Source: Flaccisagitta enflata (taxonomy: Eukaryota; Chaetognatha; Sagittoidea; Aphragmophora). From it: DNA of 64,000 nt. The translations under genes were made by a program, and so were the position numbers. Under the pieces are notes generated by a model, which was not told the DNA's origin, did not search any database, and worked only from the letters and a program-made list of their open reading frames with translations. Shown one piece after another: positions 1 to 12,049 of the stretch (position 1 is the first letter of the stretch; the number at the start of each line of letters is the position of its first letter). Where the stretch lies: the NCBI GenBank assembly GCA_965153355.1, contig OZ231127.1:6386001-6450000 (forward strand), written 5' to 3'.

Positions 1-490
1 GAAAAAATAATTGCAATCAAACACAAGAGGGATCCAGACTGTAACGCGGATAACAACCGTGATAAATATCACCAAAAAAATTTTTTGATTGTATCTATGA
101 TTAATATCATCAATATCTTCCTTCAATTAAATATATCTTTTGTGTCAGGTGGCCGTTATTATTGGGCATCCAATGTAGCGAGAATTCCGGGATCTAGGGC
201 ACATCGGGGGTCTTAGCTTTCAGTTTAGACGTCAATTTTACCTTTAAGGATCTAAAAACAAACTAAATCTATTAACTTGAGAATGCGTGAAGAAATCAAA
301 CACTGTCATACGTTCAATGTTTTTGTACTAATAGCAACCATTAATTTAGGACTCTTGACGGGTCTGTGTTGGTTGCTATATTTTATATCATATAAAAAAT
401 CGCCAAGCGCCTGAGCCTTTTTTTGAATTAGTTATTATCTACAAAGAAATTAAGGGCAAAACTGTTCTTTTGTCTTGCTCTTATCGGAAA

Positions 491-533
491 TTTGAGCAGC
501 AGCAACAGCAGCAGGGGCAGCAGCAGCAGCAGA
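491..533. repeat. CAG/GCA trinucleotide repeat
   Basis: An interrupted run of AGC/CAG triplets of about 43 bp in non-coding context. Confidence 0.85.
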
Positions 534-894
534 GGATTTGAAACAAGCTGCGGTTTCTTGATTCTTAAGGAATTTATGATAATAGTACACATTTAAAACT
601 CAAAAAAGCGATTGGCGTTTTACATGGAACTAAGCATTGTCCTCTTACACAGCAAGTTAAGACCGCCCCTCATACACTTATCTGCTTATTTCACTGGTGC
701 TATGCGTTTTAAGCTGAAAATTTAATGCCTATTATTATAAGAGCTAAACAACAAGAGAGTAAGCTAGAATGCCCTGATGACCGCATTAATCTTCATACTA
801 GTGGATAATTGTCACCAACTTTGTCCATTTGGAATTTGTTCTTGTCAGTACTTGTAGATCTGATAACTGATGCAGACATACTACTATGTACCAA

Positions 895-1096
895 AAACAA
901 GGCCGGATACACGGCTACCCCAGTCGCGTGCGAGTGGGCAGGGGCCATAATTGAGGTCAGTGGAACATCTGGGCAGGAGCAATAAGGCCGAAGCCCCCAT
1001 TAACGCCAAAAAAGTAAAGTGTGACGGACGGACCAGCGGACCGACGGACCAACGGACGGACCGACAAAGCGGGGTGTAGAGTCGCATGCTTTTTGA
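895..1096 (-). mobile_element. Hairpin-ended dispersed element (family A), minus strand
   Basis: Read on the minus strand it has the family order: a remnant of the CG-rich terminal hairpin, CTCTACACCCCGCTTTGTC, a run of GTCCG/GTTGG-type units, TTTACTTTTTT, then a GCCCCTGCCCAC-type block and the conserved end ATCCGGCCTTGTT. Close copies lie at 60143-60340 and 62150-62357. The terminal hairpin here is decayed (GCATGCGACT). Non-coding. The class is inferred, see the findings. Confidence 0.75.
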
Positions 1097-1179
1097 CCAA
1101 AAACGCCTCGCCGTAGGAAAAAGTTGCCAAATACTGAGAAAAACAGAGAGATAGAAGATAAAAGAAAGAAAGAGAAAGA

Positions 1180-1182
<3 letters not shown>

Positions 1183-1258
<76 letters not shown>
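1183..1258. repeat. (GA)n microsatellite
   Basis: About 76 bp of pure GA, followed to 1440 by degenerate GA/CAGA-rich sequence. The mirror copy in the right arm is (CT)n at about 23173-23242. Confidence 0.97.
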
Positions 1259-1260
<2 letters not shown>

Positions 1261-1540
1261 AAAAAAGCGAAAGCGAGACAATCCGTCAGACAGGTAGACA
1301 AATAGACAGAAAGACAGATAGGCAAAGAGACACACAGAAAAAAATTTGCAGAGACCGCTACAGAAAGAGACAGACAAACAGACAACCAAAAGAGAGAGAG
1401 AGAGAGAAAAAGAAAGAGAGAGAGAAAGAAAAAAATAAAAAGAGACAAACAGACATTCAATTTGTTGCCAATATGCAAAATTATCAGCTGGGACATTTCA
1501 AAGTTAAAACAAGCTTCAATTAACTCAATATTTTATTTTT

Positions 1541-1840
1541 AGTCGCGACTCTACACCCCGCTTTATCCGTCGGTACGTCAGTCCATCGGTCCGTCCGTCC
1601 GTCACACTTTACTTTTTTGTAATATAACATCAACTCTTAGGTCATTTTTAGAGTCATTCTAAGTCATTTAAGTCATTTTAAGTCATTTTAAGTCATTTTA
1701 AGTTATTTTAAGTTATTTTAGGTCATTTTTGGTCAATAGGTTTTTTACTCATTTTAGGTTGTTTTTGGCCATTTCAAATCATTCTAAGTCACTCTTAGTC
1801 TGTAAGTCTGGCACGCGACTAATAGGTGTTGGCCTTGTTT
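1541..1840 (+). mobile_element. Hairpin-ended dispersed element, type 2 with AAGTCATTTT core
   Basis: Starts AGTCGCGACTCTACACC, in which the hairpin is reduced to a bare palindrome. It continues with GTCCGTCCG units and TTTACTTTTTT, then about 15 degenerate copies of AAGTCATTTT, and ends CGCGACTAATAGGTGTTGG followed by CCTTGTT. The same organisation occurs at 54744-54948. The core unit is the reverse complement of the AAAATGACTT unit in the minisatellite at 56500-57800. Confidence 0.75.
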
Positions 1841-2964
1841 TTTAAAAATGCAAAAAATCATTGCACTAAACGTAGTAATCGCACAGACATCTGCTTGGCA
1901 CCATCTGAAAGAGAAAAATGAGCGTTTTTTTAACTATTAATTTCGTGCGTAGTTTTATTTCACCCTTAAAATTTATCAACTACTTAAAATGACTCAAAAA
2001 TATATTGGAAAACAGTTTTTCTCTGCAGGTCTCAAAAAATCAAAGTCTTCAAAATTTCGACTTTCTTCCAAATCATGTATTACGTGAATATGTAAATGAA
2101 ATGATGCAGCAACTATGATTATAATTTGCGACTCCATGATTATAGAAGGGACTGTGATTATATTCATGAGCAAATTTGTGACAACCCATTTCAATCTCAC
2201 TCCACTAAATCTCTTTTATGAATGATGCAGCAAAAAGAAAACAAACTAATTCTAAGTATTGCAAAGAAATAATATACAGACAGAACTAGACCACCCTTGG
2301 AAGGGCTGTTAGAGAGTTAATACAGTGTACAATGTGAATCAAGAGGAGTGATTAAAGATATAACTCCTTTTCCTTATCATAGATGAAAAGAGCATATGTG
2401 ATTTAAGTAAAGGAAGCTTGATAAATAAGATTATGAACATTTGAAAGGTAAAATAAAAACTTACATTTTCCAGGATGGACCACCATCATGATATTCTCAC
2501 AAGAATGACAGTCAAGTTGATGATCAGATAATTTGGCACCGACCACGCTTGGATTACGTAAGGATGACGATTGACCCAAGTTCTGCGCCATTTTGAGGGA
2601 GATGAATAAAGTGAGGGGGACCAAGACGAGGAAAAATAAGTAGTGGTCAAGCTTAGTACTTTAGTGTAAATATCAACAAAAACGCGGTGAATGTAAAATG
2701 GTGTAAGTAAAAACGTCACATTAGATGAGAGATGCAATATACATCCTTTACAAACTTGAACATGCTAATGGAAAAATTTTTATAACAAATGACCCGGGGT
2801 CACAATATCGTTGCGAACGGGTGGGCAGGGACATCCAACCTCTATGCCCCCCTCCAACAACATCCCAAAAAATCTGAACAGTAATTGGGTCCGCTACAGA
2901 GGGGGGTTAAAGATCACCAATTCCATAAGATCGCCAAGACCAAAAGATCGCTAAATGTAGATAG

Positions 2965-4250
2965 CGTACTTTAAGAAGCCCCGCTTCAGAAGCCCGCGGT
3001 GGATGTCAGAAGCCCTCGGTGGACGTGAGAAGCCCCAAGTTTTAAAACCGCTAAACCAAAGCCTCGAGTGGATGTCAGAAGCCCTCACTCAAAATTACAA
3101 ATTTGGTATAATTCATGATCATTGTTTTGAGCTTTGAGGGAACTTTATGAAATATTTTTTTGCTAAATTTTATCTAGTTAAATTTTTTTGTTTTTTTTTG
3201 TTTACCTGTCTTGGCTGAATTTTTTTAGAAAAAATCTTTTTAAAAAAAAATTTTTTTTATAGTGATTTTTTTTAACTAAAATTTTTCTTGCTTTTTTTCA
3301 CAATTTTTTTTTCTGCTTAATTTTTTTCACTCAATTTTTTTGTTGAAATTTTTTTCGCTAAATTTTTTCGTCAATTTTCTTTCGCTAAATCTTTTTTGCT
3401 GAATTTTTTGTCTAAATTTTTTGCTAAATTTTCTTTTGCTTTATTTTTTTGTATATAATTATACTCTATGGAGTAAAAGCTCATGCTCGCGCTTTTTCGC
3501 AGATTTAGCAAAGAAAGAAAAATTTATGATTTGAGGGTTTTCTGATTTTGTTGGTTTCTCCTGAAATTACCCGTATACTTTTTTTTTCATTAAAAATCTT
3601 AAAAGAATTCAATGAATTTTTTAATAAATTATTTTTTGTGAAAAAATCATATTAAACAAAAAAATTTTAGTGAAAAAAAATTTAACAAAAAAAGATTAGA
3701 AAAAAATTTAGCAAAAAAAATTATTTGACAATAAAAAATTGACTAAAAAACTTTGAGATAAAAAACTTTTGCAAAAAAAAATTAATGACAAAAATCAAAA
3801 GTAAAAAAAATTTTAAAGAAATAAAGTTTAAAAAAAAGCTTACAAAAAAAAAATTCAAAATTTTTTCTAAATTTTTTTCTCAATTTTTTTCTCAATTTTT
3901 TCAAAAAATTTAACGAAAAAGATGAAGCAAAGATAATTTAGCAAAAAAAAAAAAAAACAAAACAAACACAAAAAAAAACACAAAAAAAAAAATAGCACAA
4001 AATATTTAGCAAAATAAAATTGTGCAAAATTTAATTAAAAAATTTTTATCATCAGGTCCTCTTAATCCAAAGCAACAGTCATTAATTATACCGAATTCAT
4101 AATTTTGAGTGAAGGCTTCTGACATCCACTTAGGGGGGCTTCTGATATCCACCCAAGGCTTAAATTGGCTATGTAAAACAATGGGGCTTCTCACGTCTAC
4201 TGAGGGCTTCTCACATCCACCGAGGGCTTCTCAAGCGGGGCTTCTTACGG
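2965..4250. mobile_element. Foldback element with AAGAAGCCCCGCTT termini and AT-rich core
   Basis: Left end AAGAAGCCCCGCTT pairs with right end AAGCGGGGCTTCTT. Each arm, about 200 bp, contains repeated blocks of CTTCTGACATCCACCGAGGG and shares a stretch ending AAAATTATGAATTCGGTATA or similar. The core (3180-4060) is extremely AT-rich, built of AAATTTTTTTGCT-like units that are themselves inverted around about 3560. No coding capacity. Its mirror copy in the right arm is 20340-21490. Confidence 0.75.
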
Positions 4251-4289
4251 TTTTTTACCCTAAATGTATAAGTTTGCTAAAACTAAAAA

Positions 4290-5560
4290 TCTTTCCATTT
4301 AGAGTCTCCATACAAAGTTTCAAGCAAATCGATTGAAAAAAGGCAAAGTTATGCGCGTTTTTCACTTTTAGGCTAGTAAGCTAGTTGGGTGGTAGGCTGG
4401 TTTGTTTGTTTAGTTCTTCCATTTAGAGACTCCATACCAAGTTTCAACCAAATTGGTTGAAAATGTACAAGTTATGCATGTTTTTTGTTTTGAGGCCAGT
4501 AGGCTGGTTGGGTGGTAGGTCGGTTTGGCAAGTCAGTTTGGCAGGTTAGCATGCTCAATTACAAATAAATCACATACATGTGTTGAGTCTTTCCATTTAA
4601 AAACTCCGTCCTAAATTTCAACCAAATTGGTTGAAAAATGCCAAAGATATACACATTTTTCACTTTTAGGCTGGTAGGCTGGTTGGGTGGTAGGCTGGTT
4701 TGACGAGACAAATAGTGTGCATATGTTGAGTTCTTCCATTTAGAGACTCCATATCAAGTTTCAACGAAATTAGTTGAAAAATAAGCGCAAAAGCATCAGA
4801 TGGTCAGCAGTACCCGTTGCCCCTGAGTAAGTGTGTTAAAGATGTGAAGGTGAGAGGGGCAGCAGCCCCAAAGGAGCCGATGACCTATGCTGGGCTAGTA
4901 TTTAAGCATTGAGGCTGGGATAAAAGACTCAATGCTGGGGTTAGAGCTACGAGGTCGGGATTTGAGCGATGAGGCTAGGATTGGAGCTATTTGGTTGGGA
5001 TTGGAGCCTCCAGGCTGAGATTGGAGCCTTGAGGCTGGGGTTGGAGCTTTGGGGCTGGGATTCAAGCCCCAAGGCTAATATAGGAGGCCTGAGGCGGGGA
5101 TTGGAGGCCTGAGGCTTGGATTGGAGCCTTGAGGCTGGGATTGGAGCCTTGAGGCTGGGATCGAAGGTATGGGGCTAAAATTTAGGCTTCGACGGAGGAG
5201 GAGGAGAAGGAGGCTTTGATGGAGGAGGAGGAGGAGGAGGAGAAAATCTCCCATACATGTGAAAGCATAGGTCATCGGCCCCTTCGGAGCCGCTGCCCAA
5301 TGACAAAGTTATGCAAGTTTTTCACTTTTAGGCCGGTAGGCAGGTTGGATGGTAAGTCGGTTTGGCTAGTTAGCATGCTCAAATGCATATAAATCACATA
5401 CATATGTAGAGTCCTTCCATTTAGAGACTCCATACCAAATTTTACCCAATCGGTTGAAAAATGCCGAAGTTATGCATGTTTTTCATTTTTAGGCCGGTAG
5501 TCTGGTTGGGCCGGTTGGGTTGGTCGGATCACAAAAATGGGATAGGATGTTAAGTGCCTT
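4290..5560. repeat. Irregular tandem repeat (family B unit), interrupted by a foldback
   Basis: Units of about 125-170 bp begin CCATTTAGAGACTCCATACC, continue with AACCAAATTGGTTGAAAAAT and GCCAAAGTTATGC, and end in TAGGCTGGTTGGGTGGTAGG. Copies start near 4300, 4425, 4590, 4735 and 5415. The same unit flanks the palindromic element at 34183-34753. A foldback (4856-5298) interrupts the array. Confidence 0.75.
4856..5298. mobile_element. GGGGCAGCGGCCCC-type foldback (family C) with GAGGCTGGGATTGGAGC core
   Basis: The left terminus GGGGCAGCAGCCCCAAAGG plus CCGATGACCTATG pairs with the right terminus, CATAGGTCATCGGCCCC followed by TTCGGAGCCGCTGCCC. Between them is a string of GAGGCTGGGATTGGAGCCTT units of about 20 bp, then a GGAGGAGGA run. 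It interrupts a family B unit (GTTGAAAAAT before, AATGACAAAGTTATGC after). Relatives are at 38872-39295, 42425-42536 and 60833-61647. The mirror copy is about 19560-19940. Confidence 0.7.
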
Positions 5561-5725
5561 ATCCTAGTACAACTTCCCACCAAATATGAACCAAGATGGT
5601 CAGAGCATAAAAAAGTTATCCATTTTTTAAAATCCGTGACAACAACGACAATGACAATGACGACACCCACCCGCCTTGAATTATAGTCTGCGTCCGAATG
5701 ATATTCCGTCGCGGACAAAAAATCT
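5470..5725 (-). mobile_element. Family B terminal segment with long terminal hairpin, minus strand
   Basis: On the minus strand it begins TTTTTTGTCCGCGACGGAAT, a 3 nt loop and the complementary ATTCGGACGCAG, giving a 12-3-12 hairpin at about 5688-5714. Next come ACTATAATTCAAGGCGGGTG and a GTCATTGTCGTTGTTGTC run. The same order is found on the + strand at 33903-34160, next to the ZIP splice donor. Non-coding. Confidence 0.65.
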
Positions 5726-6390
5726 AAAATGCTTGTTTATTCCACTTTTTGACTTGTGCGTTACAGACAGATGGATGGACGGACAGACAAACGGATGGAT
5801 GGACAAAGCTTCTCATAAAGTTGCGTATAAGCAACTAAAAAGAAGGTGCAAGTTATGTTCAAAGGGGGATTGGTCATAGTTTGTCCCCTGGAACGTCAAA
5901 GAGAATCAGGGCAGTAAATGCCTCTACCAGCAGGGATGTTCACCTGTTCATCTTTTAGTTCTTGTTAGATTGTTAGGGGTGAATGAAGTAGATCAATTCC
6001 CCCCCCCCCGCAGATTCTACAGCTTTATATTTTTAACATTTGGTTAAAAGAGCCTTCACTATGACGCTAATCAAATTTGATACCTATATCACTCAATGGT
6101 TTCAATGGTCAAACCCGCCGAAGTCTCAATGTCATATTTGCATTGCATCTAAGAGCGATTTAATACGTGAGCTTTTACAAAAATGTTATTTATCAAAAAA
6201 AAATTTCATGAGCTTTTACAAAAATCCCCCTTGGTGTGTAAAATCAGATTCTGTGTCATGCACCGTATACAGAGAAGTGCTTAATACAAGGTGTGAACCC
6301 CCTTAAAAGTGTAGCACCCCCACCTACAGCTATAACAAATTACATTACAGAAATTTTTGAGATAAAAAATGAATGTTTATATTAATAAAA

Positions 6391-6550
6391 ATGGCGCCAC
6401 CAGAGCGGTTTTTAAGTTTTGACCTCTAACTCAAAATATAACTAATAAACATATTAAAACAAGTTATTCTTAAATATTCATAAAATTAAGGTTTTTAAGC
6501 TATAACTTCAAACTGGAATGAAAATTTAAAAATTGCCCTGATGGCGCCAC
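6391..6550. repeat. Small inverted repeat with ATGGCGCCAC ends
   Basis: ATGGCGCCACCAGAGCGGTT at the left pairs imperfectly with AATTGCCCTGATGGCGCCAC at the right, and the arms extend inward (TCTAACTCAAAATATAACT against the TATAACTTCAAACTGG side). Similar in style to 7091-7267 but not the same sequence. Non-coding. Confidence 0.55.
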
Positions 6551-7090
6551 TTGTATAGTCTTAAACAATGATTTAAAACCCACTACAAGCTAATTATTGC
6601 TTTGGTTTGATCTGTACGGGGGGGGGGGGGGGTTGCTAAAGTTTTGGGGTTCACATCTTATATTTCTCCTTCCTCTGTAATCGTTGTGATATATGTTTCT
6701 GAACATTTTATATAACTTTATTTGACACGACAGTGTTTTGCATAAAAACTATTCTTGCATCAAGTTGGAACCATTTCTGCATTTATGTCATCAACAAACC
6801 AAAAAGGACAATGATAACATTGACATTCGTCAATGGGGCAAGTAATGATCATTGCACAGCAATACTTCGGCAATCAGCATATATCAAGACAAACTCATGG
6901 TGAATAAAAAAAATACATGATAGTTAGAACAATATCCCTCACTATACCCAAACTGAAAAAAATGGAAAAAGGCCTTGTTACAGACGAGACCCTAATAAGA
7001 GCGGAGGGGCCCAAAGTTTTAGCAGCCCCCCTACAGCTTAAATAGCTCATGCATTCATCTCACTTGTTATAGCGGTTTACACCTTAGATG

Positions 7091-7267
7091 GATACAATTG
7101 GCGCCACTGTGGCGATTTTTGGATTTCCACCTAGAACAGCTTTTGATTTTGGCAAATTACTCTTTAGGGCAAAAAAAAAAAAATTGAACATTTTTTTTGA
7201 ATTTTGATTATTTGGGGGTGTTCTAGATGGAAATTCAAAAAATTGCCACAGTGGCGCCGATTGTATC
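7091..7267. mobile_element. Short palindromic element with GATACAAT(T/C)GGCGCCAC ends
   Basis: GATACAATTGGCGCCACTGT at the left pairs with ACAGTGGCGCCGATTGTATC at the right. The arms (TTTCCACCTAGAACAGCTTT against GGGGTGTTCTAGATGGAAAT) meet at an A-run, so the whole 177 bp is one hairpin. Near-identical mirror copy at about 17868-18047. Looks like a tiny MITE; no clear target duplication. Confidence 0.65.
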
Positions 7268-8149
7268 TGGATATTCCCGCCACAGCAAGTGAGAAATTTG
7301 CTTGAGCAATACTAATAATAGGGAACTAAGCAGGGGCAAACCAGGAAGAAAAGGAGTGAAAAAAAAGATGTCGTAATTTTTAATCACCTTTGCTATATTA
7401 AATATGAATTAATACAATTGGTATTTGATCAGTTTTCAATCAGAATTACTTTGAAACGCGTTATTGCGTGATCCTGTGATTTTTTTACGAAGAATTTCGG
7501 AAAAAAATGAAAGAATGGAGGAGGGCCTCAAAAATCATCTCCTGAGGTAATATCGAGGCCAACTCGCTAAAACACGCCATACCACCTTGTAGATTAGCTT
7601 ACGGGGAATTCAAATCTGTTTTCAAAAATTGTTTTCTATGTGGCGAAGGATGGCGAGAGCCCAGACCGTGAGCCTATGTCAAGCACAATCATGAGAATCA
7701 TAAATACCATCATGAAATTGGCATGTAGAACAAACGCAAACGAGCTACATGTTGTGTGCCTATGGAAACGTCTTTTTAGATGCGTCCTCGTATGACTATA
7801 ATAGGCTGTGTCCATTGGTTGGTTGGTCAGTTGGTCGGTCAGTTGGTTGGTTGGTTGGTTGGTTAGTTGGTTGGTTGGTTAGTAATGCATTCAATAAAAA
7901 CATCAAAATCCTGCATTTTCTCAACAGTAACATGGTTTTACCCAGTAACAGTATCATACATGTAGTGATTCATTCATTGAATCATTTATCTATTTATAAG
8001 TGACATTCATTCATATAAAAACTACGCATTCATAATGAATTAAATAAAATATTCATTAAGACAGGACGCATCGTTAGCCTGTTTGGCCTTATTTTGTTTT
8101 AAAATGGAATTAGTGCGTAGTTCATACAGTTCAGGAATTTTCAATTTTT

Positions 8150-8307
8150 AGTCGCGGACACGCGACTCTACACCTTGCCGTGTCGGTCAGTAGGTTGGTA
8201 GGTCGTTCCGTTGGTCCATTCATCATGTTTTTGAATTTCAAGCGATTTTTGCATTACTGCTCCTGCCCAACCATCCGCGACTAGATTGCCGTGTTTCCGG
8301 CCTTCTT
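8150..8307 (+). mobile_element. Hairpin-ended dispersed element (family A)
   Basis: Starts after a T run with the perfect 18-nt hairpin AGTCGCG-GACA-CGCGACT, then CTACACC, GTCGG/TTGG units, GCATTACTGCTCCTGCCCAA and the end GTTTCCGGCCTTCTT. Nearly the same element, with the same hairpin, is at 58514-58658. Confidence 0.8.
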
Positions 8308-8583
8308 CAAATTGTAGTCGGTGGAGCAAGCTAGGTCCAACTGACGTAGCCCGCAAATTAGCTACTAGATCGTTGCCCACAGACCACAGTCATGGAGAAA
8401 GAAAGTTCTAGCAGGTGTGCAGAAAGATGTTCATACACGCAAATGAAGAAATGAATATCAATCAACAGGCCTTAATTTAGTGATTCTGTTAAGCATGCAC
8501 GCCGGGCACGCTCCTCACAATTATGCATTTCCTCAATTTTAAATGTTTGGATCGATTCTCATGACGACAGTGGTTTCTTTTTT

Positions 8584-9012
8584 AGTTGTGGACACGAAAC
8601 TCTATAAGAGGCTTGGTCTGTCTGTTGGTCTGTCTGTTGGTCTCTCCGTTGGTTTGTTGGTCTGTTGGTCACGCTCGAGTTGTCACGAGTTGAAAACGCG
8701 AAAACGGATATTTATTATGCTGCAGTTGGTATTGTTTGTGTGTGAGTGTGTTGGAGGTGGGTTGGGGGTGTTGTTGTTGGGAAGAGGCTGGGGTTGGATG
8801 CCCCTGCCCGCCGGCCAACACGATATTGTAACCCCCCGTCACTTGTTTATAGTCGGCTGCTACGCTTGGTTGTTCCGTCACACTCTACCTGTTTCTTTTT
8901 TTTGTATTTGCGGTCTTAGGTCTCGCTGTTTCTCTCTGAATGTTTTAATTACCTAAAATGCGGCCCCTGCCCACCTGTCTATGACTGGGGTAGCCTTGTA
9001 TCCAGCCTTGTT
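8584..9012 (+). mobile_element. Composite hairpin-ended element (family A)
   Basis: Begins AGTTGTG-GACA-CGAAACT (one mismatch in the stem), then CTATAAGAGGC, GTCTGTCTGTTG units, and ends CCCCTGCCCACC...ACTGGGGTAGCCTTGTATCC. A second internal CCCCTGCCCGCC block near 8800 and GCGGTCTTAGGTCTCGCTG at 8912 suggest two family members fused or nested. Non-coding. Confidence 0.65.
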
Positions 9013-9763
9013 GCTATGTTCAAATCCAACTATGTATGTGTGTCTGTGTGTGTTGTACAATCTAAAATTAAACGTAAAATGTGATTGTTTATTAACTTTC
9101 AAACCTATGTAAATTTCCAAGTGAAAGATGACCTATCAATTTTGTCAAAAATTCTACCAACACTCAAATCTTTTCAATAACGGCCGGCCTACGTGGTGCC
9201 AGCATCACCACCAGTATCCATATTAATTGTCTGGTATCTGCTTGTCTCGACTCATTGCAAGACACAGTATAGCTCCATTTTCTTGGAGAAAAAAAAAAAT
9301 TGCCAGAAATTTAGAGGCAGATACCGCTTGCTTACACTACCCCAGGCGTTATAAAATGAGCCCCAAGTGTCATTTATGGCTGTCATTTGTGTGACCCATG
9401 TAAATATGAGCCATTCCATGTGCTGGAGGCCTTATTCAAACATTTCAGCTGTTTTCGTATTAGTACCTTAATATAAGTTGCAAGGGATGATGCTAAAACC
9501 TAAGGTCCCTCCTCCACTCTCATAAGGGTCCCGTCTGTAGTCCTCTATATCTATATACTGTAGTGCAATTTCAGGATGTTAGTAGATGTTACCATTTCAA
9601 AAGTTTGGCAAAAAAGGAAAAAGGATCATATCAAACAATTTCATAGCACTGCGCTGGATCCTTACAATAAGGCATGATATTCCCATTTTAATCACCTAAC
9701 TTGCCCAACAGTCTAAATGAAACATGCACCACGAGGCACCGAGAGGGTTCATTATGGGTCATA

Positions 9764-10606
9764 CAGTGGACCACCGCATTTTCGTCACCTGATTTAACGA
9801 CATTTCGGATTTAACAGCCAAGTTTCTTTAGTCCCAAATTTTTACAAGCTTTTGTAATGTTAATTTTACTCGATTTAACACCTGATTTAACATCCAAACC
9901 TGATTTAAAGTCGCTATTTTTAAGTCCCATGAAGACTTTAACCTGATTTAGTGACATCAACCTCATAATTGATAATCTTCTTTGACCTTTAAATTTTGAT
10001 TTTGATACTAATAGGTCTTAAAAAATTTAAACACATTTATAAAAAGAATACAAAACAAAGATGAATGAGAAAAAAACACACAAATATTTGGAACAAGAAC
10101 TGAAAAACTATGCATAAAGAACTTGTCTCCTCTTTCCACTCACCTTTTTAATTTTTCTCTCTGTCTCTGATAATGATTCCCAAGTGATAAAAAATCACAG
10201 GCAGGTATTTTTGCAAGTTTGTACACTGTAACTCTCTCCATGAAATTAAACTTTGGATCAAACTTAGACATTTTTTGAAAATGGTGTTATATCATGGACT
10301 AAGAGTTTTGTAATCAATTTTGTTTAAAACAATTTGATATAAAGTTCATTATATGTGATATTCTACAACATATAAATATGTTATATCAAAATTACTACTA
10401 CTAAAAGAGGCTATCTATTAGCTTATATTATAGTCTGTTGGCCAGTTGCACAAAAACTAAAGTAAATACATATTCAAAAAAATGAGAGTTTATTTCAAAA
10501 CTGTCTCCATTAAATTCAGTAAATCTGAAACTGTAATTCGGTTGCTGTATCAGTTAACGACCCAAATTCCCCAGTCCCTTCAAGGTCGTTAAATCAGGTT
10601 CCCACT
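9764..10606. mobile_element. TA-flanked non-autonomous DNA element with CAGTGGACCACC terminus (Tc1/mariner or pogo-like)
   Basis: Left end TA|CAGTGGACCACCGCATTT; right end ...AATCAGGTTCCCACTT|TA at 10608-10609. Both ends carry GATTTAACGAC motifs in opposite orientation. The mirror copy 15161-15930 preserves cleaner ends: TA|CAGTGGGAACCCGATTT and TGGTCCACTG|TA. About 843 bp with no transposase frame. CAGTG ends with TA duplication are typical of Tc1/mariner/pogo families, but the class is inferred. A fragment lies near 27290-27430. Confidence 0.75.
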
Positions 10607-11793
10607 TTATAAGTATTTCTTTATGTGGTAGGATGGGCCAAAATTTGAGACATTTTCGGGGTACTTAATCCCCACGACCATATTTGGGCTATGGGGCAGC
10701 GCATCAAAACAACCCTATACGTCAAGTTTCAATGTAAAAATTTAGATCAGACTGTAAGAGGGGGGACGGTTATCAAAATGGGCGCATCAGTCGGTATTTC
10801 GAGGATCCCTAAAATGCCACAAAAGCATAACTATGTAACCTATACGTGATTTAAATAGCGTTTACAAAATATAGAGACTACATAGAGTGATATGATCCGA
10901 CATGCCCTCAGTTAGTATATTAATAAAAAAAACTGAAAAAAAAAAAAAAGAAACAAAATACCGATACCTTTTTATGCATGCTCAAGTTATCTAGGCCGTG
11001 CGGAGCGGAAGTGTTACGTGTCATAGACATATTTGTTACGTCTGGTGACGAAGAAGGGCATTCCGAATATACCTTCCTACTACAACTTTTCTGAGGCGTC
11101 AAAGACTGGCGCTCCTCAATTATAGAGAGCTGCTGTTCAAAAGCCTCCCTTCTCGGAGATCGAAAGGACTAAGAAAGTGAGTATTGAAAAGATGGAGGAG
11201 GAGGAATAACGAGAGAGTATATAAGGATTTAAAAATAATACCGCATGCAGCAGTTAAGACCAATCCCAGGGGTTACTTCTTGCACACACATGTTTGCTTT
11301 TTGTTCAAAATGGGACAAGCCCCAAAAAGAGGAGCCACACGGCACAGATTTGCACAATTGGGTTAGTCAAAATGCAACAGACGTATATCAGATCAGCATT
11401 ACAAATATTTATAAAGATAATAATCATTGATTATTTATCAATTCATTATTTGTCAATTCTTTAAAATTAAAATCATTTCATTTCCTAAATCTCTATTTAC
11501 CCCTTAATTCAAAAATCAGAATAAATTGGTAAAAATAACAATTTCAAACACTACAATATTTTTGTCCTTATATATCTATTCACAGTAAAAAGTTTAAATT
11601 TCAAAAATATTGTAATATTTAACAACTTTATGAAGAATTATGCTATAATTCACTAAAATAAAAAATACCTTTCTTTTAAGTCCCTGAATTATTCTCATCA
11701 AATCTAAGTAGAGTGGTAAACAGAACATATTTCATTTACTACACTTGTCAAAAAAAAACCCAAAAAATAGATAACTTCTAAAATACTAATTCT

Positions 11794-11880
11794 AGTTGTA
11801 TGCATGCAACTCTACACCCCGCTTTGTCAGTCTGTCCATCCGTTGGTTGGTTGGTCTGTCAGTTCATCACACTCAGGCAT
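11794..11880 (+). mobile_element. 5' fragment of a hairpin-ended element
   Basis: The 18-nt hairpin AGTTGTA-TGCA-TGCAACT (one G:T pair) is followed by CTACACCCCGCTTTGTCAG, GTCCATCCGTTGG units and TCACACTCAGGC. No ATCCGGCCTTGTT end is seen here. Instead it runs into the host repeat that carries the 12050-13134 transposon. Confidence 0.65.
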
Positions 11881-12049
11881 GTATATAGTTCTATGATCTT
11901 TGATTAATTTCCCCCCCCTGCCTTTGATTTTCTTCCCTGCATGTCGCGTAACAAATTGATGAAAACAAACTGATTTTTCTTCCCATATGACAACAAAACA
12001 GTGTTTTCAAGGTTTAAATAGTGATAGATTGTGTTAATGTGTTTTACTA

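Noticed and set aside
1994-2737. Two sets of identical short open frames (1994-2737 minus and 21721-22464 plus), a possible conserved gene
   Set aside because: The DNA itself is identical in this palindrome patch, including non-coding flanks, so frame conservation carries no information. No domain or splice structure is recognised.
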